Translations under genes and position numbers: made by a program | From: Setophaga petechia | Taxonomy: Eukaryota > Chordata > Aves > Passeriformes > Parulidae | Direction of reading: 5' to 3' | Length of the DNA stretch: 64,000 bases | Assembly (NCBI GenBank): GCA_024362935.1 | Contig: JANCRA010000040.1 | Span: forward strand, 1,736,001 to 1,800,000 | Notes under the pieces: generated by a model | Databases searched by the model: none | Told to the model about the DNA's origin: nothing | The model's input: only the letters and a program-made list of their open reading frames with translations | Part shown: positions 42,601-48,830 of the stretch, piece by piece | How positions within the stretch are numbered: the first letter of the stretch is position 1 | How the letters are laid out: the number at the start of each line of letters is the position of its first letter

Positions 42601-45192
42601 CTGATGGCAAAGTGAAGGGCGGTGTTACCGTTGACCCCTCTGTGGTCGTGGTTGGCACCATGTTCCAGCAGAATAGCTGCACAGTCCCTGTTCTGGCGCT
42701 CTCTTGCCGGGAAACAAGACACAAAGGAGGAATACCTTCCAACATCTGTTTCTCACTGACAGAACTCCCGCACCTTTCCAAAACTGGAAAGTATGAATGC
42801 CATCCAAGATTAGAGAACATATGCCCCTTCTTGAACTTGACCATTTCTTCACGGTTTTCAGTGATTGCCAGAGTAAGCGGAGTGTATCCCCACTGAAAGG
42901 AGAAATCATGTCTCTTAGAACAACAGAGAATTCGAGCAAGTTGACATGGGAAGAGCAGCTTTACCCAAAGTTCAAGCTTACCTTATTCTTAGCATCAATA
43001 TCTGCACCGTACTCAAGTAACAGCTCCACTAGAGGTTTGCTAGAAACCCTGACAGCAAAGTGAAGGGCGGTGTTACCGTTTACACCTCTGTGGTCGTGGT
43101 TGGCACCATGTTCCAGCAGAATAGCTGCACAGTCCCTGTGCTGGCGCTCTCTTGCCGGGAAACAAGACACAAAGGAGGAATACCTTCCAACATCTGTTTC
43201 TCACTGACAGAACTCCCGCACCTTTCCAAAACTGGAAAGTATGAATGCCATCCAAGATTAGAGAACATATGCCCCTTCTTGAACTTGACCATTTCTTCAC
43301 GGTTTTCAGTGATTGCCAGAGTAAGCGGAGTGTATCCCCACTGAAAGGAGAAATCATGTCTCTTAGAACAACAGAGAATTCGAGCAAGTTGACATGGGAA
43401 GAGCAGCTTTACCCAAAGTTCAAGCTTACCTTATTCTTAGCATCAATATCTGCACCGTACTCAAGTAACAGCTCCACTAGAGGTTTGCTAGAAACCCTGA
43501 CAGCAAAGTGAAGGGCGGTGTTACCGTTTACACCTCTGTGGTCGTGGTTGGCACCATGTTCCAGCAGAATAGCTGCACAGTCCCTGTGCTGGCGCTCTCT
43601 TGCCGGGAAACAAGACACAAAGGAGGAATACCTTCCAACATCTGTTTCTCACTGACAGAACTCCCGCACCTTTCCAAAACTGGAAAGTATGAATGCCATC
43701 CAAGATTAGAGAACATATGCCCCTTCTTGAACTTGACCATTTCTTCACGGTTTTCAGTGATTGCCAGAGTAAGCGGAGTGTATCCCCACTGAAAGGAGAA
43801 ATCATGTCTCTTAGAACAACAGAGAATTCGAGCAAGTTGACATGGGAAGAGCAGCTTTACCCAAAGTTCAAGCTTACCTTATTCTTAGCATCAATATCTG
43901 CACCGTACTCAAGTAACAGCTCCACTAGAGGTTTGCTAGAAACCCTGACAGCAAAGTGAAGGGCGGTGTTACCGTTTACACCTCTGTGGTCGTGGTTGGC
44001 ACCATGTTCCAGCAGAATAGCTGCACAGTCCCTGTGCTGGCGCTCTCTTGCCGGGAAACAAGACACAAAGGAGGAATACCTTCCAACATCTGTTTCTCAC
44101 TGACAGAACTCCCGCACCTTTCCAAAACTGGAAAGTATGAATGCCATCCAAGATTAGAGAACATATGCCCCTTCTTGAACTTGACCATTTCTTCACGGTT
44201 TTCAGTGATTGCCAGAGTAAGCGGAGTGTATCCCCACTGAAAGGAGAAATCATGTCTCTTAGAACAACAGAGAATTCGAGCAAGTTGACATGGGAAGAGC
44301 AGCTTTACCCAAAGTTCAAGCTTACCTTATTCTTAGCATCAATATCTGCACCGTACTCAAGTAACAGCTCCACTAGAGGTTTGCTAGAAACCCTGACAGC
44401 AAAGTGAAGGGCGGTGTTACCGTTTACACCTCTGTGGTCGTGGTTGGCACCATGTTCCAGCAGAATAGCTGCACAGTCCCTGTGCTGGCGCTCTCTTGCC
44501 GGGAAACAAGACACAAAGGAGGAATACCTTCCAACATCTGTTTCTCACTGACAGAACTCCCGCACCTTTCCAAAACTGGAAAGTATGAATGCCATCCAAG
44601 ATTAGAGAACATATGCCCCTTCTTGAACTTGACCATTTCTTCACGGTTTTCAGTGATTGCCAGAGTAAGCGGAGTGTATCCCCACTGAAAGGAGAAATCA
44701 TGTCTCTTAGAACAACAGAGAATTCGAGCAAGTTGACATGGGAAGAGCAGCTTTACCCAAAGTTCAAGCTTACCTTATTCTTAGCATCAATATCTGCACC
44801 GTACTCAAGTAACAGCTCCACTAGAGGTTTGCTAGAAACCCTGACAGCAAAGTGAAGGGCGGTGTTACCGTTTACACCTCTGTGGTCGTGGTTGGCACCA
44901 TGTTCCAGCAGAATAGCTGCACAGTCCCTGTGCTGGCGCTCTCTTGCCGGGAAACAAGACACAAAGGAGGAATACCTTCCAACATCTGTTTCTCACTGAC
45001 AGAACTCCCGCACCTTTCCAAAACTGGAAAGTATGAATGCCATCCAAGATTAGAGAACATATGCCCCTTCTGCATACCTTCATTAGTGGTGATTTTTTCA
45101 GTTTGTCACAAGGGTTTAGCTTGCACTTCTTTTCTACCAGAAACTGAACAACATCTGCATGGCCATTTATGCAAGCAAGATGCAGAGGAGTC
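3516..45192 (-). CDS. ANKRD26/POTE-like ankyrin-repeat and coiled-coil gene, 5' incomplete, span of recognised exons
   Basis: The exons listed separately join into one minus-strand gene. The N-terminal part is ankyrin repeats with the exon layout of the ANKRD26/POTE family: repeats ending GADIDAKNK, then a TPL..LA repeat, then another TPL repeat. The middle has repeated small exons ending in SWDSE or PWDSE, and the C-terminal part is predicted coiled coil. In this family the ankyrin part binds partner proteins and the coiled coil mediates assembly; the cellular role here is unknown. Phases agree at every junction tested except around 7439-7542. Exons before 45192 are missing from view: an LTR fragment begins 22 bp beyond the acceptor. 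The gene is extraordinary in containing a 75-unit array of one of its own exons. Whether it is expressed cannot be told from sequence. Confidence 0.7.
3831..4000 (-). CDS. Coiled-coil exon
   Basis: Exon of 170 bp with acceptor GACAG and donor GTAAAA, phase 0 in and phase 2 out. It encodes 56 residues starting LKDLKEPLNK and ending QLEERIQR across the junction, charged and helix-forming, in keeping with the family's C-terminal coiled coil. Its phase 2 end matches the one-base start of the exon at 3639. Confidence 0.65.
4236..4871. mobile_element. Avian ERVL-type solo LTR with a 5-bp target duplication
   Basis: The left end is TGTCATGG and the right end CCATGACGC, an imperfect terminal inverted repeat. 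TTGGG occurs immediately outside on both sides (4231-4235 and 4872-4876), the 5-bp duplication expected of ERVL integration. The last two bases are GC rather than CA, probably mutated. No internal genes are present, so this is a solo LTR in an intron of the ankyrin gene. Confidence 0.65.
5239..5345 (-). CDS. Candidate helical exon
   Basis: A minus-strand open stretch of 107 bp sits between GGCAG (acceptor) and GTGTAA (donor), phase 0 in and phase 2 out. It encodes a charged helix that contains INSRKEQKLLLEKLE. It would fit between the exon at 6347 and the one at 3639, but not in series with 3831-4000 unless a weaker donor (AGG/GTGTGG) is used, so the two may be alternatives. It could be a relic. 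4877-5238 shows no feature. Confidence 0.4.
5455..5935 (+). mobile_element. CR1 LINE 3' end
   Basis: This has the characteristic avian CR1 3' sequence: the CTCTGCTCTTGTGAGACCCC block, AGAGGAGGGCCACAAAGA, CTGGAACACCTCTCCCATGG, TAGTGACAGG(T)CAAGGGG and the CAAGCTGTCCAGAGGAG block in the expected order. It is 5' truncated, as most CR1 copies are, and diverged, with the terminal ATTCTATG repeats lost. It lies in an intron on the opposite strand to the ankyrin gene. Confidence 0.9.
6347..6453 (-). CDS. Module 1 exon x (PWDSE motif)
   Basis: Acceptor CTTTTCTTAG and donor GTACCT, 107 bp, phase 1 in and phase 0 out. The 35 codons are Glu/Lys-rich and end NDSPWDSE, a motif typical of the linker in ANKRD26/POTE proteins. 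Its phase 0 end joins the coiled-coil exon at 4000 in frame. Confidence 0.65.
6568..6670 (-). CDS. Module 1 exon y
   Basis: Acceptor TTGCACAG and donor GTAGTT, 103 bp, phase 0 in and phase 1 out. It starts TESEGEDKVSDAVQLPAA. It is homologous to the exons at 8310 and 7439. Confidence 0.6.
7266..7321 (-). CDS. Module 2 exon x (SWDSE motif)
   Basis: Acceptor TTCTTAG and donor GTACC, 56 bp, phase 1 in and phase 0 out, ending YDNSWDSE. It is shorter than its module 1 homologue because the Glu-rich middle is missing. Confidence 0.6.
7439..7542 (-). pseudogene. Module 2 exon y, frameshifted
   Basis: Same splice signals as the other y exons (CACACAG and GTAATT), but 104 bp long instead of 103. The extra base makes its phase 2 end incompatible with the following x exon. 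A transcript skipping both module 2 exons stays in frame (8126 joins 6670, both phase 0). Confidence 0.55.
8126..8193 (-). CDS. Module 3 exon x
   Basis: Acceptor TTTCTTAG and donor GTACCT, 68 bp, phase 1 in and phase 0 out. The 22 codons are acidic and end SSWGSK, a diverged form of SWDSE. Confidence 0.6.
8310..8412 (-). CDS. Module 3 exon y
   Basis: Acceptor TTGCACAG and donor GTAATT, 103 bp, phase 0 in and phase 1 out. It is Arg-rich, beginning TDPKGRRKVRAS, and follows the exon at 8990 in frame. Confidence 0.6.
8990..9051 (-). CDS. Module 4 exon x
   Basis: Acceptor TTTTGTTAG and donor GTACC, 62 bp, phase 1 in and phase 0 out. It is charged (AEGAEKKEDK) and ends CNPE where the others end WDSE. 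Confidence 0.6.
9169..9273 (-). CDS. Module 4 exon y, first of the series
   Basis: Acceptor TTTCTTAG and donor GTAATT, 105 bp, phase 1 at both ends. It is Lys/Ala-rich (APKEAAAKKKG). Unlike the other y exons it enters in phase 1, which matches the exon at 9430. Its 5' half differs from the other y exons, so it may be an x/y hybrid. Confidence 0.55.
9430..9512 (-). CDS. Linker exon after the ankyrin domain
   Basis: Acceptor CTGTCTTTAG and donor GTAAGA, 83 bp, phase 2 in and phase 1 out, encoding 27 whole codons beginning IANEKMWSSC. The phases match the exons on both sides. I see no domain. 9513-10818 contains an A/C-rich simple tract (10085-10140) and otherwise nothing recognisable. Confidence 0.55.
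10819..10956 (-). CDS. Ankyrin-repeat exon following exon B
   Basis: Acceptor CCCTAG and donor GTAAGT, 138 bp, phase 2 in and phase 2 out. Its first base completes the Arg codon begun at the end of exon B. It encodes one ankyrin repeat, TPLTVATFSGNEKIIQLLLQ followed by HGA, then a linker of about 20 residues. It is the last ankyrin repeat I can see before the linker exons. Confidence 0.8.
11420..11526 (-). CDS. Ankyrin exon B, the only complete copy
   Basis: Acceptor CCTTTCAG and donor GTAACG, 107 bp, phase 0 in and phase 2 out. It encodes WGYTPLTLAITENHEEMVKF, then LLEKGADVNAQDEVF: one ankyrin repeat that continues straight into the exon at 10956. The array begins inside it: bases 11467-11526 are repeated in each unit, while 11420-11466 (the last 15 codons and donor) occur only here. 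Most array copies read NREEM rather than NHEEM. Confidence 0.85.
11467..45071 (-). repeat. 75-unit, 448-bp tandem array of an ankyrin exon segment
   Basis: The array is 33,605 bp: 75 units of 448 bp with three 2-bp insertions (near 15617, 25027 and 32197), less one base. Each unit, in transcription order, holds about 130 bp of intron, exon A (165-174 bp), an intron of about 90 bp, then the first 60 bp of exon B. The unit junction joins exon B after its MVKF codons to a point six bases inside the intron that follows the exon at 45078, with one filler base. Outside the array both parent sequences are present once and intact (11420-11466 on the left, 45072 onward on the right). So the unit is a slice of the gene, amplified in place. 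Units are near-identical by eye. Confidence 0.97.
11616..44947 (-). CDS. Exon A, 75 open copies within the array
   Basis: Copy n counted from the left starts at 11616+448(n-1), plus 2 from copy 10, 4 from copy 31 and 6 from copy 47. The first transcribed copy is 44774-44938 (to 44947 if three more codons are included). Each encodes CAAILLEHGAN, then a full ankyrin repeat from GNTALHFAV to GADIDAKNK, and ends AAG at a GTAAGC donor. All 75 are free of stops. Phase is 0 at both ends and length divisible by three, so A-to-A splicing would keep the frame. Before the codon where the family's exon normally begins (Ala), the bases are CG rather than AG. The in-frame AG available is three codons further in (AGAGAG then CGC); nearer AGs would shift the frame. 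Confidence 0.85.
45078..45192 (-). CDS. Ankyrin exon upstream of the array
   Basis: Acceptor TTTCTAG and donor GTATGC, 115 bp, phase 2 in and phase 0 out. It encodes TPLHLACINGHADVVQFLVE followed by KKCKLNPCDKLKKSPLMK, an almost textbook ANKRD26/POTE-family repeat. The single copy lies just outside the array, whose edge is only six bases into its following intron. The preceding exon is not identifiable. An LTR terminus begins 22 bp upstream of the acceptor, leaving a short polypyrimidine tract. Confidence 0.88.
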
Positions 45193-45214
45193 CTAGAAAT
45201 TAAGCATATGCAGT

Positions 45215-45440
45215 TGTCCTGGTTTAAGTCCAGATGGCAAATAAGCACCATGCAGCCACTCGCTCACACCCTCTCCCTCCCCACACCATTGAAACAGGGA
45301 GGAGAATCAAAATTAAAACTTTAAATAACAATTAAACTTTAACAGATTGATAAATAAAAAAGGAAATAAAATAAATATTATAGTAATAATAAGAAATAAA
45401 AAATCCCAAGAAAAACCGGCAGGTTCACCAGCACCATGGC
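45215..45440. mobile_element. Avian ERVL-type LTR fragment
   Basis: It begins TGTCCTGGTTTAAGTCCAG and continues with the CACTCGCTCACACCCTCTCCC block and a long A-rich tract with TTTAAT-type motifs, the usual order of avian ERVL LTRs. The far end merges into GC-rich DNA and is not defined. Confidence 0.6.
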
Positions 45441-45639
45441 TTGGAGCTTGGCTCAGCACACACAGAGAGGCCTCGCTCGCCTCTGCCCAGCCCCGGGCCG
45501 GGAGGGGAGGCGGCCTTGGGCACGGGAATCGCGGATCCGAGATGCCAGGTCCGGGAGGCCGCTCGCAGCCCCAGCGCTGCCCAAGTCGCCGGCACGGAGC
45601 TGGCACTGGGAGCTGGACAGAGCCCGGCCCGGACAGTGA
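45441..45639. other. GC-rich, CpG-dense segment
   Basis: Base composition changes abruptly to GC-rich with many CpG. It continues, after the minisatellite and provirus, at 54440-54600. It resembles a CpG island and could be a promoter region for the minus-strand gene, but I find no first exon in it. It could equally be part of a GC-rich repeat. Confidence 0.35.
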
Positions 45640-45792
45640 CCCTGGGAGCCGGCACTGGGAACAGAGACCCCGGGAGCCGGCACTGGGAACAGCGACTCAA
45701 GGAGCCAGCACTTGGAACAGCGACTCTGGGAGCCAGCGCTGGGAACAGTGACCCTGGGAGACAGCACTGGGAACAGTGACTCTGGGAGCCAG
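45640..45792. repeat. 28-bp GC-rich minisatellite (left part)
   Basis: Five to six units of about 28 bp with consensus GGGAGCCAGCACTGGGAACA then GTGACTCT. The same unit resumes at 54399-54440 on the far side of the provirus, so the array was one block before the insertion. ORFs with a 9-10 residue periodicity (SRHWEQ) are shadows of it. Confidence 0.9.
45787..45792. repeat. Target-site duplication, left (AGCCAG)
   Basis: Identical to 54399-54404. Six bp fits alpha- and betaretroviral integration. Because the target is a minisatellite containing this hexamer, the match is slightly less telling than usual, but both copies abut the LTR ends exactly. Confidence 0.85.
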
Positions 45793-46450
45793 TGTCACTG
45801 TGCAGATACGCTGAGTCCGGCTAGTTCCACAGAAGGCACGCCGACAACCTGGTGTGAAGGGGCGGCTGTGCAGCTGCGAGCCTTGGCCTCCCGGCGGGAG
45901 CAACAAGGTATCAGCCACCCCAGGAGCTCTCCCCACGGCAGTGGTGGGGATGGCAGCTCCACAAGGTTGAGCGCAGCAGCAATAGCAGTGACGAAGCGAG
46001 GTGGACAGATGACGAGAGGCAGCAGTTCTCCACAGCAGGGGAGGGTTTATTGAAGGAAGGGAAGGTACAGAGTCGAGGGGAAGCTGCAGGGAACTGCCCC
46101 GAGGGCAGGGAGAACAACAGAGTATAAGGGAAACCAGGGGGGGGTGGAACCCCACCCTGCACCAATGATTCAGAAACAAAACATAAATGACATGGGGGGA
46201 TAACAAATAGGGAGACATTCAGGGTGGAACAACTTTTCCCTGTCCAATCACCTTCTGCCCAGGGGAGAAAGTTCTGGAAAAAAGGGCATGGGCAGAAGGT
46301 GACAGACAGGGTGATTGGCAGCCCTACCATCATGAAGGAAAGGGGGGAGGGAGACACGAGGCAAGCGCCATTTTAACTAATTGAACACAATTCACAATTA
46401 ATACAAGCAATCCAAAACTCGGGGAAGCGGCTGCGGAACGCACCGCAACA
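45793..46450 (-). mobile_element. 3' LTR of the ERVK provirus
   Basis: 658 bp, TG...CA on the minus strand (starts TGTTGCGG, ends CAGTGACA). The polyadenylation signal AATAAA is at 46046-46051 and a TTATAC box lies near 46115. It matches the 5' LTR at 53754-54398 with about seven substitutions by hand count, five or six of them in the first 50 bp of the plus strand. A 13-bp segment is absent from the other copy. Confidence 0.95.
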
Positions 46451-46462
46451 TCTCCCCCTACT
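46451..46462 (-). promoter_or_regulatory. Polypurine tract
   Basis: Minus-strand AGTAGGGGGAGA directly abuts the U3 start of the 3' LTR, as required for plus-strand DNA priming in reverse transcription. Confidence 0.85.
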
Positions 46463-46538
46463 TTACATAAAAAAAAACAAAGGGAGATTGGAAAGAATAC
46501 AACTGGGAAGAAATTTGAGGAAAAAAGTCCTTTGGGTG

Positions 46539-47886
46539 CTACACCTCTTCTTCGGAAAGTTCATCTTCTTGAGGCGGAGCCGTAGCCTGATGGTGTGGGG
46601 TGATTTGGAGGTATTCCAGATCAGCCTCCTCCGCGGGAAAGCTGACCATATTTACGCTGGGTGAAGCCAGCTTCGCGATCAGTCTTTTGGCTAAGGCCCA
46701 CACAACTGAACACCCAATGAAAATTGCTAACATGATTACAATTATAAACAAAATGTCCTTTACAATTGATCCTCCCCAGCCAGAGAGTCCAAGTCCTGAT
46801 AACAGGTTCCCCAGCCAGTCTTCAGTTTCTCTCGTAATATCATGGACCAGATCTCGCATCTTACTCAACGCCGCTTGCACATTTGGTGCCTTGGATGATA
46901 AATTGAAGCAGCAGAGACCCTCGAACTCCTCACATTGGTGGTGATGGAGGAGCAGCAGATAATCGAGCACAGCTGGATTCTGCAGCATTGCTTGCCTGGT
47001 GATTTTCTCGTCGTCTAGGAGGCCCGCGATGGCTGTCGAAGTCAGATTTGCTTGTTTTACTGACCAGCACTCAGGTTTTCCCAATTCGCCGATGGCCTTT
47101 CCAGCCGAAACCCACGGCAAGAACAACAAGACTGCAACCCTTTTGGCTTCGTTCCAATGAAAAATTTTTGAGTTGCAGTCCGGGTCAAATTCGGTCAAAT
47201 CTTTTTTCTGCCGGATTACCCTGACTTCTTTATTTTTGGAAAACCAATTCTCAAATTTGGGTGTGCTGGGAGTAAACAGCGAGACATGGCCTATTGTACA
47301 TGGTCCTCCGAACAGGCGAGAGGGGGTGCCATTCCACACTCGGTTCCTGCAAATAAAATAAAAACCTGAGGGCAGTTTTCAGGGCTGGAAGTCTGCAGCA
47401 GATGGACCACGAATGATGAAAGATCTTGAGCACCAGCGGTCGCCAGCGACCTCTTCGGGTCCACTGCGGGTCTTCGGGGTGAAGGGACTTGGCGAGGTCA
47501 TCAGGGATGGAAAATCTAACGCATTGGGAAGCGTTGGCAGACCCGAGCAGTTTGCATTCTAGGGGCTCCTCTGGCACGGCTGGGAGATGACTGAGGGTCT
47601 CCCCCCAGGCCCGCGTTGGATCTTGGCCTTCTCCCAGTCCGCCCAGAGAGCTTCCCCAGAGGGAGGGGCAATCATGGAAGGGAATAGGGATCCCCACCAG
47701 GCAAGATGAGAGAGGGTCTTCTGCTAACTCGGCGTTAAGGCAGATGCGGTCCTGTCCGAGAGAGTATGCTAAGGTCTTCCACAGGTTGTTTCTCGGCTGG
47801 GGAACGAGGTCTAGTAGTCCAGGAGCTACGCTGACCAGGATGATCCCGGTGATGGCACAGATCGCTGCTCCTGCTTTCAGGACCAT
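46539..47886 (-). pseudogene. env: env, alpharetrovirus-like, frameshifted
   Basis: The first frame (47886 to 47251) opens with a hydrophobic leader-like stretch (residues 5-25) and a Cys-containing surface-subunit part. The second frame (open from 47339, stop at 46539) holds the end of the surface subunit, a basic RQKK cleavage-like site near 47214, and the transmembrane subunit. That has a leucine-rich helix, a CX6CC motif (CEEFEGLCC), a membrane span (about residues 197-220 of that frame) and a tail with a YLQI sorting-type motif. The overlap of frames near 47250-47340 means at least one frameshift separates the two. The surface part is shorter than usual for alpharetroviruses. CX6CC marks the covalently linked, gamma/alpha-type Env rather than the classic betaretroviral type. 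Confidence 0.85.
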
Positions 47887-47961
47887 GGCTGGGACTCGGG
47901 GTACTAAAACATCAAAGAGAACATATAAAGTAATGAATTGCTTGCCTCGTGAAAAGGTAGT

Positions 47962-48830
47962 TTAAGGATCAGGGTTCAACAGAAAATCGAAAAGGGAGCA
48001 GGGGGGTTCCAGATCCCTCCTCCTCCGCTGCCAGCTAGCAACCTTTACTTGAGGCGTGATTGTTGTCGCCTTCCTTGTCCTGGGCCCAAACGGCCTGACC
48101 CAGCGAGAGGGAACCCACCTGGGGCCTATGGGAGTGGAAACACAGGCATACCCTCGACCCCAGGTGATGAGGTCGAAAGGTCCCTCCAATCGCCAGGTCT
48201 CTGGGTCTTTCACCAGAACCGGCGGCTTTTCCCTCAGGCCCAGACTTCCGTGCCGCACAATAGGCGGGTTTAAATTTTCCAAGGAACAATTTAAAAAGTT
48301 GATGGTGTATAGTGCCCTAGATAACTGGGAATGAGGGGATTCCACCTTCATCGCCGGGGTTAGATGGGAAAGAACCCTTTTTAGGCTCTGGTGGGTCCTC
48401 TCAATCACCCCTTGTCCCGTGGGAGAATAGGGGATGCCTGTCTTGTGCTCTATTATTCCCCTTTGCTGCAGGAAGCTCCTGAGCTCCCTGGACACGTGCA
48501 CAGGCCCGTTGTCTGTTTTTAGGACCTTAGGGATGCCCAGCACAGAGAAAGCCTGAAGCAGGTGTTTGATGACATCTTTGGCTTTCTCCCCTGTGTGGGC
48601 AGAAGCAAAGACGGCACTCGAGAAAGCGTCCACAGATACGTGGACATACTTGAGGCGGCCGAATTGGGGAACCTTGGTGACATCCATTTGCCACACCTCA
48701 CAGCTTGACAGCCCTCGGGGATTCGCGCCAGCGGGCAGCGAAGGTAGTTGATCCCGCTGACAGTGAGGACATGTGGCCACAATGGCCTTGGCCCGATCAC
48801 GCGATCAGCTGGAATTGGTGGACCAGGCCA
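47962..48830 (-). pseudogene. pol: pol, integrase part, frameshifted at its start
   Basis: The frame from 48780 to 47962 holds the CPHC end of the HHCC zinc domain, then the catalytic core with all three acidic residues (WQMDV, KTDNGP, and the Glu of GVIERTHQ), then the SH3-like C-terminal domain with WxxR-type residues. The His pair of the zinc domain (LVHQF) is in the upstream RT frame, which ends at a stop at 48797. A net single-base shift near 48800-48815 therefore splits the domain. Without it the core looks intact. It is class II (betaretrovirus-like) in character. Confidence 0.85.

Noticed and set aside
11467..45071. CRISPR-like or centromeric satellite interpretation of the array
   Set aside because: There are no unique spacers between short repeats. 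The 448-bp unit contains a coding exon with a splice donor and lies between single-copy exons of the same gene.
11694..45196. Plus-strand ORFs of 88 and 94 codons, and minus-strand ORFs of 70, 87 and 104 codons, in each unit
   Set aside because: They are other-frame shadows of exon A, exon B and introns. The true frame matches ankyrin repeats and ends at conserved splice sites.
45347..45779. ORFs of 100-134 codons with repeated SRHWEQ or VTVPSAGS blocks
   Set aside because: The periodicity is that of the 28-bp minisatellite. There is no domain and no splice context.
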